This document shows positions 16,929 to 24,351 of a DNA stretch of 64,000 nt, piece after piece. Every line of letters begins with the position of its first letter. The first letter of the stretch is position 1. Origin of the DNA: Phycisphaerales bacterium UBA5793 (lineage in GTDB: Bacteria; Planctomycetota; Phycisphaerae; Phycisphaerales; UBA5793); assembly GCA_002418285.1 (NCBI GenBank), contig DIDT01000057.1, positions 62,001 through 126,000 on the forward strand, written 5' to 3'. The notes beneath the pieces were generated by a model. That model worked only from the letters and a program-made list of their open reading frames with translations. It made no database searches and had not been told where the DNA came from. Position numbers and translations under genes: made by a program.

Positions 16929-16993
16929 GGATGAGTCTCGTTTTCAGACCTGCGACTGACGCAGCACCCGAAGCGCAGCGTCGTGCAGGTCGG

Positions 16994-18145
16994 TCAGGGG
17001 TCTCTGGAGGGATTGCGCGGTGCACGATCGATATCAATATCCATCTTCTGTCTGATGTAGAAACTGTCCGGGAGAGCCGCCCATGACCAGAGCAGCGGCC
17101 GCTCTACCGGCTTTTCACCGGCATAGCCAACTGGAGGATAGTAGTGAAATGCCAGTGGAATCCGTTCGTTGAGCGTGTCATCCGTGCCCAAGCCGGGCCA
17201 CGGCGTATCGATGTCGCGAATCCGGCCGGGTGAGCCGTGAAGCTGCTCAAAATCGACGGACACCCACCCCGCACCGGGAACGAAAAACTCGGCCCAGGAG
17301 ATGATTTCCCGAAGCCTGGAGTGCACATTCACACCGATGACGGGACGAGCCGGAAGCCCCGCCGCCCGACAGACGGCGACGAACAGGCAGACTTCGTCGT
17401 GGACCGTTCCCAGTCGCGTCTGAGCTGCCTTGACCGCACCCGTTACTCGAATCCCCGTGTGCACGCCTTCCTTCTCAGCCCATACGCCAAACTCACCCGG
17501 CTGGAACGCCCGAGTAACCTGTCGGGCCAACTCCTTGGCCAGCAGAAATGGCGGCACGGTTCTGGGTTCCCCGCGCGTCCACTCGTTCATCAGTTTCACG
17601 ACCTGGTCGTCTGTCGATTCGATGTACATCTGCGGTAGCAGCGCCGCTCGCGCTTCGTCAGGCCAGACATCGGGCCACGGCATCCGCTTGAGCACGGCCT
17701 CGTCAACCTTGGATGAGTACGCGGTCTCAAACTGCTGCACGATGAACAGCACGCGTTTGTCCAGTTCCATCGGCACCTCGATGCGCGCCGCTGAGGTATC
17801 GAGCGAACCCATCGGGATGAACTCAAACTTCTTTTCGTAGTCCTTCTCCTGCAAGTAAAGGACGATGAGATACTCGCCCGGCTTTGGCGTATCGATCTTG
17901 TGATACGCGCCTTCCTTGGGATAGGGAATAATAAGGGGAGCGCCCAGACCACCCGTGACCTCAGGTTTCAGCCGATCATGTTTGACCTCGATCTCTCCAA
18001 CCAGTTGGATCCGGTATCGCATGGGATCGGTCCGCTGAATCGCCTCGCTCCGTGGCGGTGAGGCGAGGGCTGAGCTCGCGCAGATTACCAGCGAGCTGGA
18101 TGAAAGCAGCACTGCAGCTCGTCTGAGTGTCGCCGCCCGTTTCAT
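16994..18145 (-). CDS. Secreted transglutaminase-fold protein, paralog 2, catalytic residues replaced
   Basis: 383 residues with an N-terminal signal peptide ending near ALAS, then PPRSEAIQRTDPMRYRIQL matching its neighbours. The transglutaminase-like core shows TVHDEVCLFVAVCRAAGLPA (Val at the nucleophile position), IISWAEFFVPGAGWVSVDF (Ser at the His position) and a retained Asp. A conserved motif PPFLLAKELARQ lies before the core. It stands 65 bp from the next paralog and 54 bp from the previous one. The start is ATG with AAGGAGG about 10 bases upstream. Function unknown. Confidence 0.85.
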   Translation of the reverse strand: MKRAATLRRAAVLLSSSSLVICASSALASPPRSEAIQRTDPMRYRIQLVGEIEVKHDRLKPEVTGGLGAPLIIPYPKEGAYHKIDTPKPGEYLIVLYLQEKDYEKKFEFIPMGSLDTSAARIEVPMELDKRVLFIVQQFETAYSSKVDEAVLKRMPWPDVWPDEARAALLPQMYIESTDDQVVKLMNEWTRGEPRTVPPFLLAKELARQVTRAFQPGEFGVWAEKEGVHTGIRVTGAVKAAQTRLGTVHDEVCLFVAVCRAAGLPARPVIGVNVHSRLREIISWAEFFVPGAGWVSVDFEQLHGSPGRIRDIDTPWPGLGTDDTLNERIPLAFHYYPPVGYAGEKPVERPLLWSWAALPDSFYIRQKMDIDIDRAPRNPSRDP

Positions 18146-18199
18146 ACTCGTTACCTCCTTCCGCGCAATTCGCTTCGATGCCTCGCGCCGCTCAGCCCT

Positions 18200-19297
18200 C
18201 TACGGCTCCGACCCACCCCGCTTGGGAGCATGGTCCACCTCAATCTTCAGCGTCTGCAGAGGTTCGCGTCTGCCTCCGCGGCCGACTGGAACCGCGCTCC
18301 ACGCCCAGAGCAGCGGTTCGGCCGGCTTGGAATCCGCGCGATGAATCACTGGCGCATAGAAGAAGTACGCAAGCGCGATGCGCTCGTTGAGATGATCATC
18401 CGAAGCGAAGCCAGGCCACCTTCTGTTGATGTCATCCATCGAACCCGGGCTGCGATAGAGGCGACGGAAATCCACCGAAACCCACCCCGCCGTTGGCACA
18501 AAGTACTCGGCCCACGAAATCACTTCGGCATCCCGTGAGCCCGCGCCGATCCCGATCACTGGTCGCGCCGGAAGCCCCGCCGCGCGACACGCCGCGACAT
18601 AGAGACAGACTACGTCATTCATCGGCCCGCGCTTGGTTTCGATCGCCGCCAGCGCGCCATTGACCCGAATGGACGTGATGAGGCCTTTTTCTCCTTTGAC
18701 GACCTCGCCGCCGCTGGGCTGGTAGAAGCGAACCACCTGACGCGCGAGTTCCTTGCCGAGGTAGTACGGCGAAACTGATTTGGGTTTGCCGGCCGTCCAT
18801 GCGTTCATCACGTCCACCACGCGCTGGTCGACCGACTCGATGTACAGTTGTGGTCGCAAGGTGTCAGCCGCTTCGAGCGGCCACGTGTCGGGCCAGTCCA
18901 GCAGCGCCAGTGCGCCCTCGTCGACTTGTGCCGAGTAAGCCGTCACGTACTCCGTCATTCTGAATCCTGTGTCGCTGGACTCGTGTCCAACGCGGCGGAT
19001 CATCGCATAGCTGCCAAACGGCGCAAAGTCGATGACTTCGTGCTCCCACGTTGACTGATGTCGTTCGAAAGGTATGCTGCTGACCAGTTCTTTGATTCGC
19101 GTGAGGTCAACCTGGTGATAGGCGCCGTCCTTGACGAAGGGCATGTACAGGGTCTTGCGACCGAGAGTCCGGATCGACACATCCATCTGCACGCGATACT
19201 CAACCGGATCCACGCGCTGAATTGCCTCGCTCAGGGGCGGCGCCGCAACAGTCCCGCTCAGCACAGACACCAGCGCACCGATAGTCGCGGTCAACAT
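18200..19297 (-). CDS. Secreted transglutaminase-fold protein, paralog 1, catalytic residues replaced
   Basis: I chose ATG 19297 because AAGGGG lies seven bases upstream and it begins a compact signal peptide (MLTATIGALVSVLSGTVAA); the open frame extends to a TTG seven codons earlier. The 365 residues carry PPLSEAIQRVDPVEYRVQM, YYLGKELARQ, the core helix PMNDVVCLYVAACRAAGLPA (Met at the nucleophile position), VISWAEYFVPTAGWVSVDF (Ser at the His position) and a tail VDHAPKRGG. It is the first of the three paralogs in transcription order, 46 bp after the CBS-domain gene. Confidence 0.85.
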   Translation of the reverse strand: MLTATIGALVSVLSGTVAAPPLSEAIQRVDPVEYRVQMDVSIRTLGRKTLYMPFVKDGAYHQVDLTRIKELVSSIPFERHQSTWEHEVIDFAPFGSYAMIRRVGHESSDTGFRMTEYVTAYSAQVDEGALALLDWPDTWPLEAADTLRPQLYIESVDQRVVDVMNAWTAGKPKSVSPYYLGKELARQVVRFYQPSGGEVVKGEKGLITSIRVNGALAAIETKRGPMNDVVCLYVAACRAAGLPARPVIGIGAGSRDAEVISWAEYFVPTAGWVSVDFRRLYRSPGSMDDINRRWPGFASDDHLNERIALAYFFYAPVIHRADSKPAEPLLWAWSAVPVGRGGRREPLQTLKIEVDHAPKRGGSEP

Positions 19298-19343
19298 ACG
19301 CTGGCCCCTTCTGCGCAAGCCCGATCCCGACCGAAACCGGCGA

Positions 19344-19778
19344 TCACGGCTTGTACAAGTACTGCTCGAGGTACTGGATGGTCTCGATGTGGATCTCGTC
19401 CTGGACGATGTTCAGATCGCCCAGTGACATGATGCCCACGAGTCGTCCATCCTCGACCACTGGCATGTGACGAATCTTCTTGCTGCGCATCAGCGTGCGC
19501 ACCTCGTCGAGCGTGGTCTTGATTGTGCAGTAGGCAACGGCGGTCGTCATGACTTCGCGCACGCGCGTGGTACTCGCATCGCGACCCTCGGCCACGACAC
19601 GGCCCATCACATCGCGCTCGGTGAAGACCCCCGCAATCTCGCCCTCGTTCTTGACGACCATCACGGCGCCGATGTGATGATCGCTCATCAACTTCGCTGC
19701 TTCCTTCACGGTCGCGTCCGGCGTGGTGGTGATGACCTTGGATCCCTTGCGTTCGAGCAATTGGCTTACGGTGCGCAT
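19344..19778 (-). CDS. Tandem CBS-domain protein
   Basis: A 144-residue cytosolic protein made of two CBS motifs (about residues 10-65 and 75-130), with the typical HHIGAVMVVKNEGEIAGVFTE and KKIRHMPVVEDGRLVGIMSL strand-helix-strand cores. Paired CBS domains bind adenosine nucleotides and act as energy sensors or regulatory modules. I chose ATG 19778, preceded by AAAGGGGG, because the longer frame adds a Cys-rich stretch unlike CBS proteins. A candidate promoter sits 40-70 bp upstream. It may head the transcript of the transglutaminase-fold cluster. Confidence 0.88.
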   Translation of the reverse strand: MRTVSQLLERKGSKVITTTPDATVKEAAKLMSDHHIGAVMVVKNEGEIAGVFTERDVMGRVVAEGRDASTTRVREVMTTAVAYCTIKTTLDEVRTLMRSKKIRHMPVVEDGRLVGIMSLGDLNIVQDEIHIETIQYLEQYLYKP

Positions 19779-19818
19779 CGACGGGCCCCCTTTGAACCAT
19801 CGGAGTGTCGTCGCTGGT

Positions 19819-19847
19819 AGTATGCAGCATTTTACGCCCGATCGCAA
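19819..19847 (-). promoter_or_regulatory. Candidate sigma-70 promoter of the CBS-domain gene
   Basis: On the minus strand TTGCGA (19847-19842) and CATACT (19824-19819) are separated by 17 nt, each matching consensus at four of six positions. The start would be near 19812, leaving a leader of about 35 nt with the AAAGGGGG ribosome site. Confidence 0.42.
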
Positions 19848-19990
19848 GTCCGCACAGGCCGAATGTGGATAACCGGGATCATCCCCCGCACCGTCACTGG
19901 ATGCGGATTCGCCCGTTTCTGGTCTGAATTCCACAACTTTGACGCACTTGCAGGGCGACTATTCCGGGGCGGCAGGTACCGAAAAAGAAC

Positions 19991-21544
19991 CTACTCGATG
20001 CGGTGGGCGGGCGGCGGCGTCTCTTCGTTCATCTTTTCACGATCTATCCCGTCGGTGCCGCGGCAGGTCAGTAGCGTCAGTTCCTCGTTCACCCGCAGCT
20101 GCAGGTGCACCGGCCGCTTCCACATCACCTGAATCGCGCGCATCACCTCCGTCGCTCGCGCCGCATCGACTTCCAGCCCATTCCACTGGTGGGCCAGGTA
20201 CAACTCGCCGCGATTGCGGTAGTTTGCATCCACCACGTAGATGAACGGCTGACCCATGTTGCTGATGCGATAGAGAAGTGTCTGCCGCACGACGCGAGGG
20301 TCGCGGCTGACGATCACGTTTTCACCTGTATGTGGGTCGCGGCGATACTGGTAGAGATTCAGCCGGTCAATCAATTCGTCGGTGAGAAACTCATCAATGA
20401 AGTTGACATCGTTGTAGATGCGACGAACTTCAAAGATCTTCTCGCGCCCCTTGTTCGACTTGTCATCGAATCGCTGTTTGTCGCCGATGCCTTCCAGCGC
20501 TTCCCACGCCGGGCCATGGCGACCCGTGTTCCAGCGCTCTTCAATGTCCTTGTAAATCTCGACGCCGATCTTGTAGGGGTTGAATCCGCCGGGCCCCATG
20601 TAGACCACTCCGCTGTGCTGTTCGGCGTAGTCGATGATTTCCGTCGTGTCGAGCAGGTGCGAGGTCATGATCTTGCTATGCCAGTACGTGGCCCAGCCTT
20701 CGTTCATGATCTTGGTCATCGCCTGGGGGGCGAAGTAGTACGCTTCATCGCGGATCAGGCCGAGAATGTCACGCTGCCATTCCTCAAGGGGCGCATTTCG
20801 CAGCAGAAAGAGCAGGACATCGCGTGTCGGCTCGAGCGGAAACTTGCGCTTTGCGGCGGCTTCGGTCTCTCGCCGTCGCGCCTGCTCTTCTGCGATCTTC
20901 TCGGGCGGATTGATAAACCGATCCATGTAGTCCTTGGCCGGCAGCTTGACGCCATCTCCTTCGTCGCCCGCCGCTGCCGGTTCATCCATCTGCCCCGCTG
21001 CACGCCGATCGCCTTCGCGCGTCACCCACATCGACAGCGGATCGATGAGATACTCGATGCTCAGGCACGAATCGATGAACCGCTCGACATGGTCCAGTCC
21101 ATGCCGGTCGATCAGCCGTTGCACGCGCGTGGCGTGGTTGGCCATCTCATCCATCATGTTGCGGTGCGTCTTGCCGAACCACGCATTGCACTTGAAGAAG
21201 TCGCAGTGGGCGTAGACGTGCGCCATGACCAGTTTCTGATCGGTAACAGAATTGCTCTCCTGGAGGTAGGCATAGCAGGGGTCGTTGTTGATGACCATCT
21301 CGTAGATGCGCCCCATGCCGTAGGTATCGCGCTTGCGGAGCTTTTCGTACTCCATGCCCCAGTGCCAATGCGGGTAGCGGATGGGGAATCCGCCGTAGGT
21401 CGCGAGCTGGTTCATCGTGTCGAAATCGACGACCTCGAAGACGGTCTCAAAGAAGTCCAAGCCGTATTCGGCGGCGCGGGCGCGGGCCTCAGCCTGCCAG
21501 GCGCGGAGTTCGGGCGGAAGATCGGTGGAGGTTCGAATCGGCAC
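19991..21544 (-). CDS. SpoVR family protein
   Basis: A 517-residue cytosolic protein with family hallmarks: FPIRYPHWHWGMEYEKL, YEMVINNDPCYAYLQESN, HVYAHCDFFKCNAWF, and MNEGWATYWHSKIMT. SpoVR proteins affect spore cortex in Bacillus and stress or stationary-phase physiology in other bacteria; the biochemical activity is unknown. They are usually encoded beside PrkA kinase and a DUF444 (YeaH) protein; neither is seen here, so this copy is isolated. The frame starts at GTG 21544 without an obvious Shine-Dalgarno. A 212-bp gap with the CBS promoter follows. Confidence 0.95.
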   Translation of the reverse strand: MPIRTSTDLPPELRAWQAEARARAAEYGLDFFETVFEVVDFDTMNQLATYGGFPIRYPHWHWGMEYEKLRKRDTYGMGRIYEMVINNDPCYAYLQESNSVTDQKLVMAHVYAHCDFFKCNAWFGKTHRNMMDEMANHATRVQRLIDRHGLDHVERFIDSCLSIEYLIDPLSMWVTREGDRRAAGQMDEPAAAGDEGDGVKLPAKDYMDRFINPPEKIAEEQARRRETEAAAKRKFPLEPTRDVLLFLLRNAPLEEWQRDILGLIRDEAYYFAPQAMTKIMNEGWATYWHSKIMTSHLLDTTEIIDYAEQHSGVVYMGPGGFNPYKIGVEIYKDIEERWNTGRHGPAWEALEGIGDKQRFDDKSNKGREKIFEVRRIYNDVNFIDEFLTDELIDRLNLYQYRRDPHTGENVIVSRDPRVVRQTLLYRISNMGQPFIYVVDANYRNRGELYLAHQWNGLEVDAARATEVMRAIQVMWKRPVHLQLRVNEELTLLTCRGTDGIDREKMNEETPPPAHRIE

Positions 21545-21672
21545 GCTTAACGGTATCGGACGAAAGGCCGTCGGGTTCGAACAAATCTCGCGAGCGAATC
21601 ACGAACTTGAATCTCCTGTTTTGCCGCGACCCGAAGGCTCGGCGCAAGGGAGCGCGCCACGGGAACGCCGAA

Positions 21673-22041
21673 TCAATCCTCGGACTCATCACACTCAGGC
21701 GGCTCCGCCACCAGCGGGGCCAATTGGGCAACCAATCGCGGCACCTCGACCGTCGCCACGCGCCACAATCGATTGTGCTCCAGAAAGAAGTGACCGTGTG
21801 CGATGACGTTGCGTTGCTGCACGATCTCCCGCCACGGAATCTCACCATGCTGCTGCTTGAACTCATCAGAGAGGGAACGTACCGCCTCCCCGATGACCTC
21901 GATGCATCGCTCGACGGCAATCTGTTTCACCTCATCGGCACTGTACTGTTCCCATGCGGTATCTTTGAGCAACCGACCAAGACGCTCGCCCCACTGGACG
22001 ATGTCCCAGACGCGCGCCATGTCGCTCTCTTCAGGCCGCAT
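21673..22041 (-). CDS. hepT: HepT-like toxin (DUF86, HEPN RNase)
   Basis: A 122-residue all-helical HEPN-fold protein. It starts with MRPEESD, typical of DUF86, and carries the RNase motif R-x4-H as RNVIAH. Known HepT toxins have R-x4-H-x-Y, and MntA partners AMPylate that Tyr to neutralise the toxin; here the position is His (RNVIAHGH). The R and H thought to be catalytic remain. The start overlaps the mntA stop by 11 bp, the usual toxin-antitoxin coupling. Whether it is an active toxin is untested. Confidence 0.85.
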   Translation of the reverse strand: MRPEESDMARVWDIVQWGERLGRLLKDTAWEQYSADEVKQIAVERCIEVIGEAVRSLSDEFKQQHGEIPWREIVQQRNVIAHGHFFLEHNRLWRVATVEVPRLVAQLAPLVAEPPECDESED

Positions 22042-22351
22042 GCCGATGAATGACCTGCCGATTGGCGAGAATATGCTGCCGCCGGTAGGGGTTCACCACG
22101 GACCGCTTTTCGACCAGATCAACCGGCCTCCCGAAAACCGCCGCGAGTTGTTCGCTCATCGCGCCCCAGTCCCAGTAGGTCCAGGGCGCGCCATCTTCGA
22201 AGACCACGAGCACATCGACATCGCTGTCTGCGCGGAAGTCATCCCGCAAAACCGAACCGAAAAGTGACAGTTCCGTCACCTTCCACCTCTGGCAAAAATC
22301 AGCAATGGCTTGCTCGTCAAACTGGAGGTTTTTGCAACCGTGGTGTATCAC
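22031..22351 (-). CDS. mntA: MntA-like nucleotidyltransferase antitoxin
   Basis: A 106-residue minimal nucleotidyltransferase. The GS-x10-DxD signature is complete (GSVLRDDFRADSDVD, about residues 32-46) and a third acidic residue lies in PVDLVE. Partners of HepT transfer AMP to a toxin tyrosine. The chain begins at GTG 22351. The gene lies upstream of and overlaps the hepT-like gene, so the antitoxin is made first. A 100-bp gap separates the pair from the next gene upstream. Confidence 0.85.
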   Translation of the reverse strand: MIHHGCKNLQFDEQAIADFCQRWKVTELSLFGSVLRDDFRADSDVDVLVVFEDGAPWTYWDWGAMSEQLAAVFGRPVDLVEKRSVVNPYRRQHILANRQVIHRHAA

Positions 22352-22451
22352 AGTTCTCGAAATCTCCTGGAGAATGATACCTCTGCAAAAGGCCGCGAGT
22401 CATACTTCGAAGTGGCACTTTCGAGCGGGTCCGTTCGGATTGCAATCCAAT

Positions 22452-23045
22452 CTACCCCTTCACCCGACCGACAATGCGAAACGGACTCAGCCACACCGCC
22501 GTACAGTATGGGCATCGGACCATCTCGGAAATCCGATCCTTGACTTCCCACGCATCGTCACAACTCGGGCACTGAACCCAATTATCCTGCAAGTGAGCGG
22601 CCAATTGCCGCGCCGGATCATCTACGAACTCAAGATCCATCAGTTCGCGATAATGCTTGAAGGCGGCAACGGCACTTGCTTCTCCGTCAATCAGATCTTC
22701 GAGATACCCCTGATCCGCCGCGCAGGGAGGAATGAGCATCGCCGCGACCCCCGCGCTGCCCGGCTTCGCCCAGACACTCGGCATCCAATACCTTGATGGT
22801 CGAGGGTCTGTCGTCTGGAACAACGCGGCCGGATACCACGTGGGAAATCGCCAGAACTCCGAATCGGCAATGTAGTAGCCGTCCAATCCTTCCCACCGAT
22901 CCAAGCCGTAAACAGCATAGTTCAACCCGCGCTCAAGGCAGGGGCAGTCGCTCATTCCCAGGTCAGCGATGCACTCAATTGCCTTCGCATCCAAGTGAGA
23001 TCGCAGTTCTTCCGTCAGCCCGGGATGGGTGCATTTCACACGCAT
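22452..23045 (-). CDS. Hypothetical protein with C-terminal zinc ribbon
   Basis: A 197-residue protein of no family I recognise. Two CxxC knuckles near the C-terminus (CPSCDDAW, then RCPYCTAVW about 20 residues later) would bind one zinc. The N-terminal part has several Cys residues (CIADLGMSDCPCLERG) and many aromatic residues. No signal peptide or membrane helix. It stands 50 bp downstream of the TIGR03032 gene stop, so the two may share a transcript. Confidence 0.7.
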   Translation of the reverse strand: MRVKCTHPGLTEELRSHLDAKAIECIADLGMSDCPCLERGLNYAVYGLDRWEGLDGYYIADSEFWRFPTWYPAALFQTTDPRPSRYWMPSVWAKPGSAGVAAMLIPPCAADQGYLEDLIDGEASAVAAFKHYRELMDLEFVDDPARQLAAHLQDNWVQCPSCDDAWEVKDRISEMVRCPYCTAVWLSPFRIVGRVKG

Positions 23046-23095
23046 TTATGGTCATTACCTGTCTTCCGCGACTCGCAAGCAATCATCGCGAGCGT

Positions 23096-24274
23096 TCACT
23101 TCTTCGGCAGCACAAAAATCCCGTTCACCGTGTCCTTCGTGAACCCGATGATGTTGGCGCGCCTTGAGTTCGGCAGGATCTGGACATCGAAGAGTTCCTC
23201 GCATCCGGCTTCGAACTGGATAAACGCGACGACCTTGCCGGCGTCGAGATCGACGACCTGGATGCCGCACTGCAGTTCAGTTTTGTGCTCCTCGATGGGC
23301 AGGCCGCCGAACATGCGCTTCTCGCGAGCTTTTGACAGGCCCACGAATGCGAACCGGTCGTAGAACGCCAGGCCGCGCGCATAGCCTGGCAGTTGCACTA
23401 CAGTCTGCCGCCGACCCGTCTCCGGATCAACGTACTGCAACTCGGCGCGGCCGGATTCGAGCACCCAGATGCGATCGCGATAGACCCGCGGTGAATGCGG
23501 CATGGCCATGTCGCGCGCGACGACTTCACCGCTGATCACGTCGATGATGCTTCCGCCGTCTGTCTTGTGGTCCCGCCATCCCTGGGCGGTGTCGCTGCGC
23601 GCCAGCATCGTCACGTAGCGCGGCCGGCCATCGACCATCGCCATGCCGTTGAGATGGCAGCGATCCTCGGGCGCCAGCCTGGTCACGAACTCCGGCTTCC
23701 AACGCGGCACAAATGAGAACTGCTGATCCAGCGTCGCCAGGCAGGAGAAGCGTGTGTTGACCACCCACAATGAGCGGAACAGGTCGTCTCTGCTCGCTTC
23801 CGAGTCATCGACATCCGGATTCACGCCCCACGCCGCCTCGTGGCCAGCAATATCGCCAGTCACGTGCATACGGCGAGGCACGTAGAACACGTCATACTCG
23901 GGCCGCTTGCCCTCCTGATCGATCAGATCGGCCTGATTGACGAGATGCAGCACCTGGTTGTTGCACACCAGCGCCATGCGATCGGCGTTGACGGCCATGC
24001 CCATCGGATGGTTGAACGCACGAAGCAACAACGAACACCGCCCGCCGTTACCGGAAAAAGAGAGCACGCGCCCGGCCTGGAACGTGGTCGCCATGACCGT
24101 GATGTTGAGATGTTCGAGCAGGTCGGGCAGGTTGGCGCTGTGGAGGTACCTGAATGCAGGCGCCTTGCTTTCCGCCGACGCGTTCGTCGCGCCGCCCGTC
24201 CTAGCCGGCGGTGCCGAATCACTGGTGGCGAGAGCCTCGTCATTGTCTACGTCGATCTGATCTGAATCACTCAT
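23096..24274 (-). CDS. TIGR03032 family protein (predicted beta-propeller)
   Basis: A 392-residue protein, usually annotated as TIGR03032 or DUF4915. After a low-complexity acidic N-terminus of 40 residues come repeated strand motifs such as FNHPMGMAVN, LWVVNTRFSCLATLD, CHLNGMAMVDGRPRYVTML, SPRVYRDRIWVLESGRAEL and GLAFYDRFAFVGLSKAREK, which together suggest a six- or seven-bladed propeller. No signal peptide is seen. In other genomes relatives sit near tetratricopeptide or glycosyltransferase genes; here the neighbours give no clue. Function unknown. Confidence 0.85.
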   Translation of the reverse strand: MSDSDQIDVDNDEALATSDSAPPARTGGATNASAESKAPAFRYLHSANLPDLLEHLNITVMATTFQAGRVLSFSGNGGRCSLLLRAFNHPMGMAVNADRMALVCNNQVLHLVNQADLIDQEGKRPEYDVFYVPRRMHVTGDIAGHEAAWGVNPDVDDSEASRDDLFRSLWVVNTRFSCLATLDQQFSFVPRWKPEFVTRLAPEDRCHLNGMAMVDGRPRYVTMLARSDTAQGWRDHKTDGGSIIDVISGEVVARDMAMPHSPRVYRDRIWVLESGRAELQYVDPETGRRQTVVQLPGYARGLAFYDRFAFVGLSKAREKRMFGGLPIEEHKTELQCGIQVVDLDAGKVVAFIQFEAGCEELFDVQILPNSRRANIIGFTKDTVNGIFVLPKK

Positions 24275-24351
24275 GATACTCTGAGTCTATCGACCGCGCG
24301 GCCGACTGCCGAGTGGGAAGGCGAGCCTGAAAACGACGCACACGCTTGAAT

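Noticed and set aside
20105..21550. 481-codon open frame opposite spoVR
   Set aside because: Antisense shadow of a well-conserved SpoVR gene; no ribosome site and no domain.
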